Origin: Ciona savignyi
Taxonomy: Eukaryota > Chordata > Ascidiacea > Phlebobranchia > Cionidae
Assembly (NCBI GenBank): GCA_000149265.1
Contig: CH000109.1
Coordinates: forward strand, 85,019 to 149,018
Direction: 5' to 3'
DNA: 64,000 nt
Below are positions 47,481 through 59,900 of this stretch, in pieces; the first letter of the stretch is position 1, and the number at the start of each line of letters is the position of its first letter. A model generated the notes under the pieces. It searched no databases. It was not told where the DNA came from and worked only from the letters and a program-made list of their open reading frames with translations. The translations under genes were made by a program, and so were the position numbers.

Positions 47481-48099
47481 TTGCCTTCCACCGTAAAAAG
47501 GAAAAATAAAAATTAAGTCCTTTCTTCCACATAATGTATGTGTTTCATATTAAAAGTTTGTTAGCAGAGAATATACAAAACATTTTTAGTAAGACGAGTG
47601 TGTTAATAATGAGAATATATGTGTCAAAGGTTGATTCTGGCTTAATGCAATTGTTAAAAATCCCGATGCAGCAACACATTTTGCTTAAAATGCCATTATA
47701 AGGCTGTTATTTTCATATTTTTGCTTGATACATATAAGCCGTTTGGCTGTTTTCGCTTATAGCAGCGATTTGCTTAAGTAACCTGGGCGGTAATATTAAG
47801 CAATAAACAGGTTGGATAAAAAAATTGGAAAACGTGAAATAGACGGCAAAACGACAGTCGTTAAAAACACATCTATAATCCAATTTATAATTTACTTTAG
47901 GCATATTTAGACGTAGCCGACAAACCTTACGTATAAAAAAATAAACAAGTAAAACTTAAAAAATAAATGTTTGTAACAAAGCTTTTATACTTATTTCACA
48001 CTTTTAACCACTAACGTGCCCAAAATTGTTGGTGTTGGCAGTACGTTTTCATTTTTAAAAGTTATAGTTATTGTCCAAAAATCCCCCTTCAAAAATTTA

Positions 48100-48980
48100 C
48101 ATATTTTTGTTTAATCGATCTTCTTGGTGGAAATGTTGGTTGCTGTTCAACTTCAGACTTCCAGAAAACTTGCTCTTTCGTTTTCGACTCCCCCGATTTT
48201 CGTCAACGGTAGCGACTGGGGTTAAAGTGTTATCAAATGGAATAAATACCTGTTGTTGACGTAGATCAAGCAAGGTATGGGTCGTTAATACAACCCTAAT
48301 TGTTCCGGTTTATTAAGACCACACTTTATTTTAGCATTACATATTAAGATAAATTAAATTTTGCAGGCGTTTATTTGTTTTTTTTGTAAAACGATTAACG
48401 TTTTACCGACTACTCTAAAATGTTTTTATTATATATATCCGTGCAAATTTGTAACAAAATATGAACTTACCAGTTTCTTGGCACTTCCTATGCTTTGGTC
48501 GAGTTGGTTTCTTCGAAGTTGTTGAGATAAGCTGTCCTCTGTGGTTCCTTTGCGACTGGGAATGGGGGAAATGGTGACAAGTTGATAAGGGGGCGGTCAA
48601 ACATATATGTGTGGGTACACACGAAGTTTATTGTTATCGGGTTGGGGATTGTCATTCATTTTTGTGTAAAAGTGATATATTTATCAGTGGCGTTGAAAAT
48701 TCCGCTTCACAAACGTAAGGAGATAATTCGGTTAAAATCTAAAAACTGAGAGACTTAGAAGTCTGGACAAATAATGGTGAGAATTTTAATAATTTTTCGA
48801 ACCCATGTTGGAATCTTTACCCACAGCAATAGATTGTAAGCGTGTGGGCGTGTAAAAACAAGATAGACTATTTAAATGGAGACTACTTACTTTGTTTCTG
48901 AAAACTTTTATTTGCTTTAATGGTAGCAGACATCATAAAACACTCATTCCAACTGGAAGCTAAAAATCTCTTAAAATCAC
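48100..48980 (-). CDS. Unrecognised gene fragment, block-3 copy
   Basis: Three exon-like pieces on the minus strand. A first exon (about 48906-48952) resembles that at 1006-1052 but is one base shorter. A middle piece (about 48455-48555) follows a pyrimidine tract and CCCAG and ends at GTAAGT, reading TTEDSLSQQLRRNQLDQSIG. A last piece (about 48110-48240) reads IPFDNTLTPVATVDENRGSR and ends in a stop. One consistent join is through an acceptor at CAACAACAG, but the tract before it is poor. The family is unknown. The gene may be decayed, as its block-2 partner is. Confidence 0.35.
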
Positions 48981-49011
48981 ACGAAATTCTGTTCTTTCTT
49001 GATTTCCCTCA

Positions 49012-49486
49012 AGGTTGTTTACATTTGGTCGGCAAACCAACCACAGAATTTTCCATAGAAACACTATGAAAATATATATTGGTGCATTTCAACGGTCGCA
49101 TCCGTTATAAACCATTTTTTATTGCTGTGTCATCCACTTGGATCGAATATTTTTCTCCGACATCTCTCCTGTTATATCAATATTTGGTTGGCTTCTATTC
49201 GAAAATACGCCCGACCGGTTAGCTAAATTTGACAATTCGATTATAGCGTCAGTGGTCTTCTGGCAGTCGAAAGGTTGTTATCGAAACTAGCTGGCATATA
49301 GATGGTTAAGTTTTTTGCACTTAAACACAGGGCAAATCAAACATCGCCTAAACAAAATAAATTAATGCGTCTCACTAAAACACGTCCCACTCCAAGATCC
49401 CGAGCGTCGGCGCGGGTGATTTTACCTTTGCGTGTCGCATTCACGGGGTTAAAACATGAATATCCAGTAATCTACACCGATATATC
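49012..49486. repeat. Flank of the duplicated block, copy 3
   Basis: Matches 1136-1620 and 24828-25300. It is interrupted at 49487 by the retrotransposon and resumes at 53206-53420. Confidence 0.8.
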
Positions 49487-49742
49487 TGTTGTGTTCTTCG
49501 TATTTATTAATACACAACATATAAATAAAAACGTAATAATAAACAGCGTAATCGTATCGTAATCGTAAATGTAGTCGTAGTCGTAGTTGTAATCGTAGTA
49601 GTCCTCGTAATCGTATTCGTAATTGTAAATATAGGAATGACCTTGTGCTTCTTTAGCACGTTTTAGTCGTAGCTGGGGAATCCCCGTTACGTGGTGGCGC
49701 TATATTCATTTACTCTTATTGGGGTACTCAAAGGATGTAACA
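49487..49742 (-). repeat. LTR (3' LTR of the element)
   Basis: 256 bp, TG...CA ends, CGTAATCGTA-rich centre. It appears identical to the other LTR. Confidence 0.93.
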
Positions 49743-49753
49743 CCTCCCCACTT
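49743..49753 (-). other. Polypurine tract
   Basis: AAGTGGGGAGG on the minus strand directly abuts the 3' LTR, the expected position of the plus-strand primer. Confidence 0.8.
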
Positions 49754-49980
49754 AAATTGAAAATACACAAAATGCAACACAGTATCAACAGTATGATAAT
49801 AAATATAAATAAACAATGAAACTCAAATGCATTAGAAATCAAAAGGTATGTAAGTAAATAAGCAACAATTAAAACGGCAGTAATTCCTCTAATGGGTAAT
49901 GTTGAAGTACACAGTGAAATAATAAACCAGTGTTGTAAACACAATGATGTATTGGTGTATTTGTTTGTAATGCAATGTAA

Positions 49981-52245
49981 TTAACAATTGTATGGTATTT
50001 TCGGTTTTCGCGTGCGGGTAGAACGTCGCGGTTGTGTAATTGGTGTATTTACAATCTCAGTTTCAAGCTGGGTTGACTTCTCAGGGACATCTGTACGTTT
50101 GCCCTGGTCAATTAAAGTGGCCTCATGTTGATCATCACCGTCCTCCGAAAACCTTCGGCACAGCTGATCTATGTGTCGTCTCCATACAACTCCACTTCTT
50201 ATTTTTACATTCACACTTCTTGGGCCCAGGACTTTAACTACGATTCCTGGAACCCACTTTGGTCGGTGTGCTGAGTGCTGTCCGTAGTGCAGTGCGTAGC
50301 ACTTGGTACCTGGTTGAAATGGTGTTGAATTCTGTAAGGCTCTCTGGGTAGTTTGTATTGGCTTTCCTAGGGACAGGTGCGCCGGCGAAGGTAACAGAAT
50401 GTCAATTTTCGTACGAATTTGACGCCCCATAAGCAGTTCACAAGGTGAAAGGCCACTGGGTAATGGTGTTCGCCGGTATTGCATTAGAAACTGTTGTAAT
50501 GCCTCCCTGGGTGGTAATTGAGATTTCTTTAATGCCTGTTTGAAAGATTGTACTAGGCGTTCGGCTGCCCCATTCGTAGCCGGATGATAAGGTGCCCCAG
50601 AAAGATTAATGATACCCCTCTCTCTACACCATTGCTGGAATTCGTCTGATTTAAAAGACGTAGCATTGTCTGTAACAATAGTGTGAGGGTATCCGAAGTG
50701 AGCGAAGTCTTGTTCCAGTAATGTTGTGGTGGCTTTCGAAGATACAGATGTAGTTGGATGTACTATAGGATACTTCGAATATGCATCAACTATAACCAAC
50801 CAATCACTGCCCATGAAATTGATAGCATGATCAATGTGTATCCTGCTCCAGGGTTTTTCAGGAAGCATCCATGGGTGAGGAATAGCCACTTGTGGTTTAT
50901 TCTGATGTTCGCCACAGGCAGTACATGAGCGAACGGCGTCCACAATATCTGTGTCAATCCTTGGCCAGTACACTGCTGTTCGAGCCAATTGTTTCATTCG
51001 TTGCATTCCGAAATGCCCCAGATGAAGTAACTGCATTACTTGTTTACGTAAACTTGTAGGGATTACCACTCTCGTCCCATACAGTAAAACTCCGCTTGTA
51101 GTAGATAGATAATCGGTGATTTTTTCATAATCACTTACCTGGGCACTTGATTTGCTGCCCGGTCGTGGCCAACCTTCTCGAGTATATCTCATTACCTCTG
51201 AGATTACTGGATCTTTTGTTGACTCTTTTGCCAACACTCCTGGATTGGTTGCCTGTAATTGCAAGCTTAGCGTATTAATGGTATTTACCACATGTACATC
51301 GTCTTCCTCCTCCTCTCTATCGAAGAATGGGTCTGAGCCAGTTGGGAGTCGACTTAACGCGTCAGCCTTGCCATGTTCTGAGGTTCTTCTGTATTCTATG
51401 GTGTCTTTTTGAAAGTCTTTTAAACATCCTAGTTCCTCTTTGAACAAACTACCAAATTCTTTACATAATTGATCACCAGATTGTTGTAAAGATGAATATA
51501 AGTGTACCGTATGTAATGTATTACATGGAGAGATATTGTTTAAATTCATGAGGTTATCTATTGATAGTTGTAGCTTTGAAATGCCATCGCGGCCAAGTAA
51601 GTTTAAATCAGGTATTTCTGTCACGACAAATTTCATACCTGTAGCTGTATTGAAGTTGTTATTGCCCGATGTATTGATTTTAGTTGATTTCGAAGTGTAA
51701 ATTCCAAGCACTGGAAGTCTGTGATGTGATGCAGATTCGTATCTATCTGTACACGGATGTAGTCTTGGTTTACCCAGGAATTCCCATCGGTCTTTCGATA
51801 GAAAATTTTCTCCTGCTCCGGTGTCTACTTCAAAATTGTATGAATTTCCCTCGAGTGTGATAACTTGCTGTAGTCGAGGTGGTGAATTGACTGCTTTAAC
51901 AGTACTTAATGTTCTTGATGTAGTTATTGTTTTCACTAATCGTCCATACTTCTTTTTTAGGCATGCTGATTCAATATGACCTTTGATGTTACAGTATCTG
52001 CATGTTGTATTTACATGTCTGCAGTCAGCTGGTTTGTGTCCTGCTGTGCCACATCGAATACACGGTCCCTGGTATAATTGCGGTTTTACCCATGGTTTTC
52101 TTTGGTGATGTATATTTGAAGTTTCCGGTTGTCTTGTTCTTTGTGTTGTTTCTATTGCAACTTTTTGAACCGGGTACCGGTATGACGAAAATTCTGGTTG
52201 ATTAGTTTGTGCAGTTTCTTTTGCTACTTTTGCTGCTTCTTCCAC
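49981..52245 (-). CDS. gag C-terminus/pol frame: zinc knuckles, protease, integrase; RT-RNase H deleted
   Basis: The 754-residue open frame has two CCHC knuckles (about residues 62-95: CIRCGTAGH and CRYCNIKGH), then an aspartic protease with VDTGAGENF (D141). Near residue 280, LFKEELGCLKDFQ, which begins the reverse transcriptase of relatives, runs straight into SEHGKADALSRLP, which ends RNase H. The catalytic domains between are gone, yet the frame stays open. The integrase is complete: H408-H411-C441-C444 zinc site and D472, D526, E562 with the classic D-x35-E spacing, followed by a C-terminal module with WRRHIDQL. The first methionine is only the first in frame; translation probably enters from gag. 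No envelope gene follows. Confidence 0.92.
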   Translation of the reverse strand: MEEAAKVAKETAQTNQPEFSSYRYPVQKVAIETTQRTRQPETSNIHHQRKPWVKPQLYQGPCIRCGTAGHKPADCRHVNTTCRYCNIKGHIESACLKKKYGRLVKTITTSRTLSTVKAVNSPPRLQQVITLEGNSYNFEVDTGAGENFLSKDRWEFLGKPRLHPCTDRYESASHHRLPVLGIYTSKSTKINTSGNNNFNTATGMKFVVTEIPDLNLLGRDGISKLQLSIDNLMNLNNISPCNTLHTVHLYSSLQQSGDQLCKEFGSLFKEELGCLKDFQKDTIEYRRTSEHGKADALSRLPTGSDPFFDREEEEDDVHVVNTINTLSLQLQATNPGVLAKESTKDPVISEVMRYTREGWPRPGSKSSAQVSDYEKITDYLSTTSGVLLYGTRVVIPTSLRKQVMQLLHLGHFGMQRMKQLARTAVYWPRIDTDIVDAVRSCTACGEHQNKPQVAIPHPWMLPEKPWSRIHIDHAINFMGSDWLVIVDAYSKYPIVHPTTSVSSKATTTLLEQDFAHFGYPHTIVTDNATSFKSDEFQQWCRERGIINLSGAPYHPATNGAAERLVQSFKQALKKSQLPPREALQQFLMQYRRTPLPSGLSPCELLMGRQIRTKIDILLPSPAHLSLGKPIQTTQRALQNSTPFQPGTKCYALHYGQHSAHRPKWVPGIVVKVLGPRSVNVKIRSGVVWRRHIDQLCRRFSEDGDDQHEATLIDQGKRTDVPEKSTQLETEIVNTPITQPRRSTRTRKPKIPYNC

Positions 52246-52310
52246 TTCTTGGGCTATATTGATTGCTTTTGCAAAAGTTAGTTTGTCGTCATCAATTTTG
52301 AAAAGTGCTT

Positions 52311-52922
52311 TTAGTATAGTATAGCTTCATTTTTTACTGAGCATATAAATTTTGTTCGAAGAGCTTCGTCTAGCGGGTCTTTTATTGATGAAAAATCACA
52401 GGTTATTGCTACTTGCCTTATTCTTGCAGATAGTTGTTGTATTGTTTCACCTGGTTTTCTTTCCATGTTACTCCAAAATGTGAATCGTTCTCGTATTATA
52501 AACTTTTTTGGGTGGAAATGTTCTTTCAAAAATTCACAAATTTTGTCGAATGAAAGCTCGTTGATTTCTATCGGTGGTTTCTGCTGTATTGCCATATTTT
52601 GCACCAGTTTATAAATTGTTGTTGTTTGATTTGTTAGAAAAATTTGAGGAATTTTATGATAACTTACTGAGTGTGCTGTAATAAAAGTGTTGAATCTGGA
52701 GAGATAATCTGTCCATAACTCTGATGCTGAATCGAATGGTTGAAATTTTGGAATTGAATTGCTTACTGTTTGTGTTTCTCTCTTTTCTGCTTGTTGCACC
52801 ATTTGTTGAATTGTTTCCATGAACGTTTTTGCTTGATTATCCATCTGTATTCTTTGTAACTCCATTTGTTGAGTCTGTGTTTCCATTTGTTCCTTCAGTA
52901 GTTGTATTATTTCTTTTGACAT
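52311..52922 (-). CDS. gag
   Basis: 203 residues starting 12 bp after the primer-binding site. The N terminus is a glutamine-rich coiled coil. The centre has FQPFDSASELWTDYLSRF and FWSNMERKPGETIQQLSARI, typical of Ty3/gypsy capsid proteins, which form the particle shell. The frame stops at 52311, next to a short direct repeat of TATAC; the zinc knuckles that should follow are in another frame. This is either a small duplication that breaks gag-pol or a recoding point; a damaged copy is more likely. Confidence 0.85.
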   Translation of the reverse strand: MSKEIIQLLKEQMETQTQQMELQRIQMDNQAKTFMETIQQMVQQAEKRETQTVSNSIPKFQPFDSASELWTDYLSRFNTFITAHSVSYHKIPQIFLTNQTTTIYKLVQNMAIQQKPPIEINELSFDKICEFLKEHFHPKKFIIRERFTFWSNMERKPGETIQQLSARIRQVAITCDFSSIKDPLDEALRTKFICSVKNEAILY

Positions 52923-52933
52923 TTCGAATTTTT

Positions 52934-52946
52934 ATCCTCGTCGCCA
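52934..52946 (-). other. Primer-binding site
   Basis: TGGCGACGAGGAT on the minus strand, 3 bp inside the 5' LTR, begins with the TGG expected to pair with a tRNA 3' CCA. I did not assign the tRNA. Confidence 0.65.
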
Positions 52947-52949
52947 ATC

Positions 52950-53205
52950 TGTTGTGTTCTTCGTATTTATTAATACACAACATATAAATAAAAACGTAAT
53001 AATAAACAGCGTAATCGTATCGTAATCGTAAATGTAGTCGTAGTCGTAGTTGTAATCGTAGTAGTCCTCGTAATCGTATTCGTAATTGTAAATATAGGAA
53101 TGACCTTGTGCTTCTTTAGCACGTTTTAGTCGTAGCTGGGGAATCCCCGTTACGTGGTGGCGCTATATTCATTTACTCTTATTGGGGTACTCAAAGGATG
53201 TAACA
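52950..53205 (-). repeat. LTR (5' LTR of the element)
   Basis: 256 bp, same sequence as 49487-49742. Confidence 0.93.
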
Positions 53206-53438
53206 ATATCCATCTTAGTTTTACCCAATAAATAGACGTCCTTGGCTCTTAGTATATTTTGGTAATTAACAGGAATGGAAAAACGTAACAACGTTACCAT
53301 AGACAATTGTCGAGTCAACGCGCACTTACCAATCGGTAGACGAAGCTATTTCTGTTTTTTTATTTTTAATTAAGACGCCTGTGAAAGTTATTCAAGAGAA
53401 AATCAAGTAGTTGCAGTGTGATCTATGTATATGTAGTT

Positions 53439-53847
53439 TGTAGTAACATTCGCGGTTTATACAATATTTTTTGCACATTATATTAAGTCATGTTAAAATT
53501 TTTGTAATGGGCGCTAAATGCGCGCACAGCTGTTTGACTTGCCAATCATTTCCTCTGCAACAGACAATCATCCAAAAAAACACTTCCTTTATAATCCTCC
53601 CCACATTGCGACATAACGTGGCAAGCTGACGTTTTGCGTACACACTTATTATATTATTTTATTATCAGAAACGCATTCTGAAATGCAGACCTCAGCACCG
53701 ACTGCTTGGAGCTGATATCCCCAAGCATGTATTACGAACCAATTAAATTGGCTTAGGTATGTTAGTTGGGGAATCTCATGCCAGATTTAGTGCCAGCAAT
53801 AGGCGCAAACCCAAACCTGTACAAAGCAAATAAGAAAGATCCCCACA
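53439..53847. mobile_element. Solo-LTR-like TG...CA element, shorter copy
   Basis: It begins TGTAGTAACATTCGCGG, ends GATCCCCACA, and has AGTT on both sides (53435-53438 and 53848-53851). Related to 33187-33895 throughout, but about 300 bp shorter through an internal loss. Confidence 0.7.
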
Positions 53848-53957
53848 AGTTATTACTTTTGACTAAACGACTAGCAGCAGCCAAATACACTTGCCCCTAC
53901 AAGCAGTGACCAGCGATCAAAGATAACAAAAAACAGGGACGAATGCATATGTATTCT

Positions 53958-56900
53958 CTAGTTGAACTTATATTCAAGAGGATTGCGATATACGGTTCCA
54001 TAATCGGACATAACAACGTCGAAATGAAAAATATCCAACATATTTTTATTCACGTCATCATAATAAACCGTACTGTCCTTCACTTTGTATGTCGGGTATG
54101 TCCCCTTTTCACCCGTACGAGAGTTAACACCACGGTAAAGCCCGTTCCATAGGTTTGAATCGGTGTAAACAATATCTCCTTGCTTCAGTTCGATATCCCC
54201 AGTGATGACGTCACCAGAATGTGGTAGCATTGTGACGTGGATTTTGTTCGGGTAATTCACCTCCCCGTAGTCGATATCGAGGGACGCTATGTAGTCATAA
54301 TCACCATTTATTTCGTGTTGATGCAATTCGTATGCCAATGTAGTCACCTAGGGGTAAAGTATACTTAACTAAATTGTTATAAAAACACATAGGGACGTTA
54401 TAAAAGAAAAAATCGTCAAATTATATCTTGTCTGTTACGGATGTGTGGCCCAATGGTTAACCCAACAGATACATTTACTAAATTATATACAAAACCGGTT
54501 TTATCGGGTTTGTAATGAATATAATATTACTTCTGTTTTGGTCCAACCCATCTTTGTACACACTAAATATGCTTTCCATTCTCAATGAAGTTGTACAGCT
54601 CGCGACTGGATCCAACCCACCACCTTCCAACCGACAGTCCAACGCACCACGCATAAACCCACCAGTTGGTTGATATATAACACATTAAGGGGGTACACGG
54701 CAACCTAACTTAAGCTTGATCCTGGATTAAATAGATTCGATGAGTTTCTACTTACAACCCTACGTCTTCAGCGGGGTTTCACCATATAATTTAAAATTAT
54801 TCAGGAGGAATTCAAATACCGCTGAAGTAAATGTTCCAACAATGAAATCACATTTCGCCAACATCATCACATCTATGGCCACTCCTCTCATTCCTAGTAT
54901 TGAATTGCGCCGTCTCATGCTCTGAGCTGTGGCAGAAAACTCCTTTTCCCCAAGAAATATATATCCCGGGTAGCTGTGGATCAATGTGTTTTATAGTGCA
55001 ATATGACAACGCATACTTTCACTTGACGTCATAACATAATTGGAAAGGTGGATGGATCGAAACCTAAAGCTGGCTAATCGGTTGTGTTCTTGGAAAATAC
55101 ACTTAAGGGACATTGTCTCTAAAATAAAGAAACATCAATCATACTCAAAACACTGAATTAGCTTCGGTAACCCGACCGCACGAGAAACCCAGTAAAATGA
55201 TGGGTTCTACCAAATAAAATTAACATCTCAATTATATACAAATACACGGTACGGTGGGATGAAGTTGATCTGAAAACGCTTTTTGCGTTTTTCCAACCAC
55301 CAGTCCATCTTACTTTGTCGTTTGATTCCAAATCATTGGTTCATCAGTCGCTAAGTAGATTCTCCTTTCAACCAATTTCCCTTGGTTTTCTTTCTCCATT
55401 CTCATATCGTATTTATCGTACCAATCTGCTACATGTCCCATGTATTCGCTGAGGTCGTGCGCCTCGCTATCTTCACCAGGTGAAGTCAATTTGTCCGATC
55501 GTCGAACGTGGACTCTGTGTGGGGGAAGTACCTCCGAAAGTGGTGTGATGGTATGTGATATGGTGGGATAAGAGGACGTGGTTAAAACACAGGTGATCGT
55601 TATATTACATTACATCAACATTAGTGGAACAAATTGGAACAAGAAAAACCTCATAATCATATTGCACTGGAAAGATTTAAATGGAAATATATACCATACC
55701 AAGTACCAGTTTCGATACGTATTGCTATATTAGATTTACAAGTACTTAAATTTTAATATCCCTGTGGAAGGATTTGAGACATTAAAAGAGCATTAGGACA
55801 ATACAGTATAATCTTCAAATTTCTGAATTTTAAAAAGCTGTAAAAATACGTATAAAGCCAAATTAGCATATCAAGTATTTAACTCAACCAAGGATTGGTT
55901 TACCATGGTTAACTTACACAAGAACCGATTTACCAATTTTCCAACTCACCCCACAATTGGCTTGGAGAAGTTGACCAACTTCACCGCATCTTGTATCTCA
56001 GAGTTCATATCTTCCCGAGGAGATAGTAGATAACGCTGTATCAACCCGTTCCACCAGGCTCTAGGACTTCCACTGAAGATGGATATTGTGGACCACATTT
56101 GGTCAGATACTCCTGGCGGTTTGAAACCCACCGGGTACGAAAGGAATTCTTTTTTGAGGAAAACTTTGTTGTAGCTTGACATTTCTTGTGGTGCATCTTC
56201 GACGACTAAAAGTGTATAGAGTTTTGTAGGAAAGCATAGTTTATTAATGTTTATCCCTGTAAATGGGAAGTCAAAAGAGACATTAACATATATATGGGCA
56301 ATTGTCAGATTATCTAGAACCCACCGTATTACTAAAATAATTCTATTTGAAATATTTAGAGTTTTGTAAAATGTAATTCTATTTGAATAAGGACCTGAGC
56401 GTGTTAAATTCTAAGCGAAAATAATTTTCCACTACAAGACTCACAGAACTTTAATTATTTACTTTCTTGGTATGTTTTGTCTGATAAAATTGAATGATTT
56501 GGTTTTAAACCAACATTGTTTATAAATTAAAATGGGATATGCAAAATCTAAGTTTAATCTAGTGTATGAAAAATGCAAGGGTTGTCATTCCACATTCTTT
56601 CATCAGATTACACGCCTAATCCTGTGTCCTGTTGACTTTGCAAAAAGGGAGAGAAAGTATATGGAAAATGTACGTATTTTATATCAAGCAAAAGGGAACA
56701 ATTAAAACACCGTGCTATTTTCAAAAGGTTAGGGTGACAGGTTTACATTACCAAGGGCTTGAAACTTAACAGCAGGACAAAACTAACTTCTTAATTAATC
56801 AAAATATAATTAGGCATTAAACTGGCATTAAGTGCCATTAAACGTTTTGCTAGCTTTGTCAACTCTCTGCCTTTTTTAATATTTTGACCCGTTTTCTATC

Positions 56901-59900
56901 TGCCCGGGGAGAATACAATAAAGAACTATAATTATATATAACTTACACTTTCTTGGAGCACATTTGGAGATGTGACATACAAATTCAGTCCAGTTCTTTA
57001 AATTAGTCGGTTTTGGACATGTACTTGTTTCTTTGAACGGAAATACATTGTTTGATGTCTTATGTAGTTTGTATAACGATGTGGAATAATCCGCAATCAA
57101 TGTCATGTTGTTTGCCATGCTTATTTCTATACATCTTGTAAGGTGGCGATAGGAACACCCAAATCCACATTTAGACACAGGAACATAAAACTGACCAGCT
57201 TTGTCGCAATTTCGTGGGTTCTGGCAATATATTACGTTGGGTGAAAGACTGTTAGTCTTAAAACGAGTTTTACGCTACGTGCGTTGCCCAATTTCACAAC
57301 CGACTATGTGCCTTCTCATAGACACAATCGACTATTGATAAAGTTTCGATCAAACGACCTTTCACCTAATAACACTCCAATCGCTTTAACAAACCGGTCG
57401 GACCATTCCCTGTTTTTTCCATATAAAAAATAACAATTATATAAATGTTTTATCCGAACCTGCAATTTCGTAATCTTGTTTATTATAACTTCCCTGGTTT
57501 TATCAGCAAGTTTCAATTTCCAAGGTCGGTCAAATGCCTCCAAATCTTCGACTTCCAGTATAAGAGCGCTGGTTATGTATTAGAAAAAGTTTAGGATAAT
57601 CATGTTTATCCCCGTGAATGGGAAAGCACAAGAAGCGTTAACATACGGGTAATTCAGATTACTTTGCGATCACGTATTGCAGTGTGTATAATTCACACGT
57701 TCCTTCAATTTAGAAGAACCTATTAATCCACTGATATCAGACACTGCTCATTAAGTGCCTTGCCCAAAAACACAATTGACGAGATAGCGCTAAGTCACTG
57801 AGATGATCGGTCGAACAATTATTTGTGATTATAGTCAGGTTGCAAGGATTTTTAACTTAAAGGATCAATAAGGAAAAAAGGAAAATGGCAAAACTACAGT
57901 GTTAAATCATGAATTAAACAAATCCAAAACAGAATTTCCATTATAACACAATTTTAAAAATGCTAATCTGTCGAGTATTTTGCCACGCGACTGTACGAAC
58001 TTAGGTACAAATAAAATTAGTCACTAAAACCCAAATTTGAGTGTACGCTCGTGTGGCTGAATGGTTAACGCGACCGATAAATATACCGAATTTGAAAATG
58101 AGACAAAGACGAGCCTATCACGGGTTCGAAACATTGCCATAGAAAAAAACTTACTGGTATCGTTCTCTCAGTCGTTTAGTTGATTCCAGGGCGTTCCTTC
58201 CCACAGCAGCAACTTTGTGAAATTCATATTGTGTTGCTTCCCACAATTCCACAATCTGTTCCTTTATCCTTCGCTGTAACACGCTTCGATCCATCATCTC
58301 CTTTGTTACGTCATCTTGACCATTGTATTCCGATGATGCTGCCATTGTTCAATAATTGAATTAACAATGAGTATTTAAACATTAACTGATATACGTGATT
58401 AATTAGTACAGATGAAGAGGCATATGTAGCTTATTGGTTTACATGAAGTAGTAAGAGCATTGCGCATGTGAAGCCATCGATTGTGGGTTCGAACACCACC
58501 CATGGCGGGGTTTGCCTACCACCATCTTGCTATATACTACCTTATAGTAGAACCAACTAAGCAAGGTATACGAATTTACTACCATTTACAGCAGGGGTTC
58601 TTAACCTATTAATAATCGTGGCCCATTTATGCTATAGAATATTTCTTGGCTCACTTTTTAAAATTACGAAGTATGCTTCCTAAAATAGACAATTAAAAAT
58701 AGACAACTCGAAATGACAAAACAAATGGGGCCATAATTGCCAAATACCAGTACGAATTTCTTTCGTTGTGGCAGAAAAAATATAGAAAACTATTTAGTTT
58801 ACTTTACCTTTGTTAACAATAGTTTCACACGTTATTTCCGTTCTATAAAACCTGTAAAAAGTTAGTTTGTATATTTCGGATACAAAACATAGTGAATATT
58901 TATCTTTGTACGAGATAAACTGACGGTTGCCCGTGTGATAACAGCTCATATAATGCTGGTATTACTAACTGTGTAGCGGCGTATCATATTCGTTATTTTG
59001 CATACGGGGCGAAGTTTCGAACCCATAATATACTCGTAACCAAGACCGTTTTTATACAAAATTGTTTTTTTAAAAATGTATCGGTCGCGTTTACCATTCA
59101 GCCACAAGATCGTTCTAGGCCACACTTTCTATAAAATATTTCCATTTTTTAACCGGGCTGGGTTTCGAAACCCTGATGGGTGAGTCACCAAAACCGCTTT
59201 ATATACAATTGGTTGTTAACCACTAGGCCACACAACTTTCACTTCCCATTATCATTAAATGACAGGAATTTCCGCCACTGGAACCGTTGTTTGATAGGAG
59301 TCGGTGGTATTTGTATAGTTTGTTCACCATTCGGTCAATTGCTTGTTTCATCTTGCAACATACCGATTGTGACCCTTCGTAACATGGCGACTTATTTGTA
59401 TGTTATTTACTTTATTGGAAACTTTAGTTAATTCTATATTTCTTTTTTCGTTGCAATGTAGACGCTTAACACGATTAAAAACATAATCGGCAAAACTACA
59501 GTTATAATACATCAGCCAATAGTGTAAATACATAAGTTTTCGTTAAACTATAAAGTTGGCTATTTACCAACTACGAATTTTCTTTTATCTTAATTCTTTC
59601 TAAGAAATCCTTCCAACATCCAGCCAAGGAGTTATTCCGGGCAGGATTTCGTAGAATTTAGATTCCTACTGATCACTATGTGCAGACATTTGTTTAAGAT
59701 AATATATTTCTCGTTTGCTTTGTTACTAGTTCTTGGTTAAGTTTTGTTGGACTTGATGTTATGTATCTTACAATGCTTCTATTAATTTTATATCGGACAT
59801 TGTCTGAACCCATTGGATTAATGGGTTTTACAAAATGTAGGATTGTCTAAATCATACACAACGCGCTGAGGTGATCTGACGATTACCCGTGTAATAATAC

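Larger units (their letters stand above)
49487..53205 (-). mobile_element. Ty3/gypsy-type LTR retrotransposon lacking reverse transcriptase
   Basis: Two 256-bp LTRs (49487-49742 and 52950-53205) start TGTTGTG and end TGTAACA on the plus strand. They look identical base for base, and the element is flanked by ATATC on both sides (49482-49486 and 53206-53210). The order on the minus strand is gag, zinc knuckles, protease, integrase. The paralogous flanks at 1620 and 25290 have the single ATATC. Identical LTRs imply a very recent insertion. Nearly all of the reverse transcriptase and RNase H is missing, so it must have been mobilised by a complete relative. The gene order protease-(RT)-integrase and the integrase type place it in Ty3/gypsy; the Ciona element Cigr-1 is a candidate relative, not checked. 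Confidence 0.93.

Noticed and set aside
50040-52205. Plus-strand open frames across the retrotransposon
   Set aside because: They are shadows of the minus-strand gag and pol frames.
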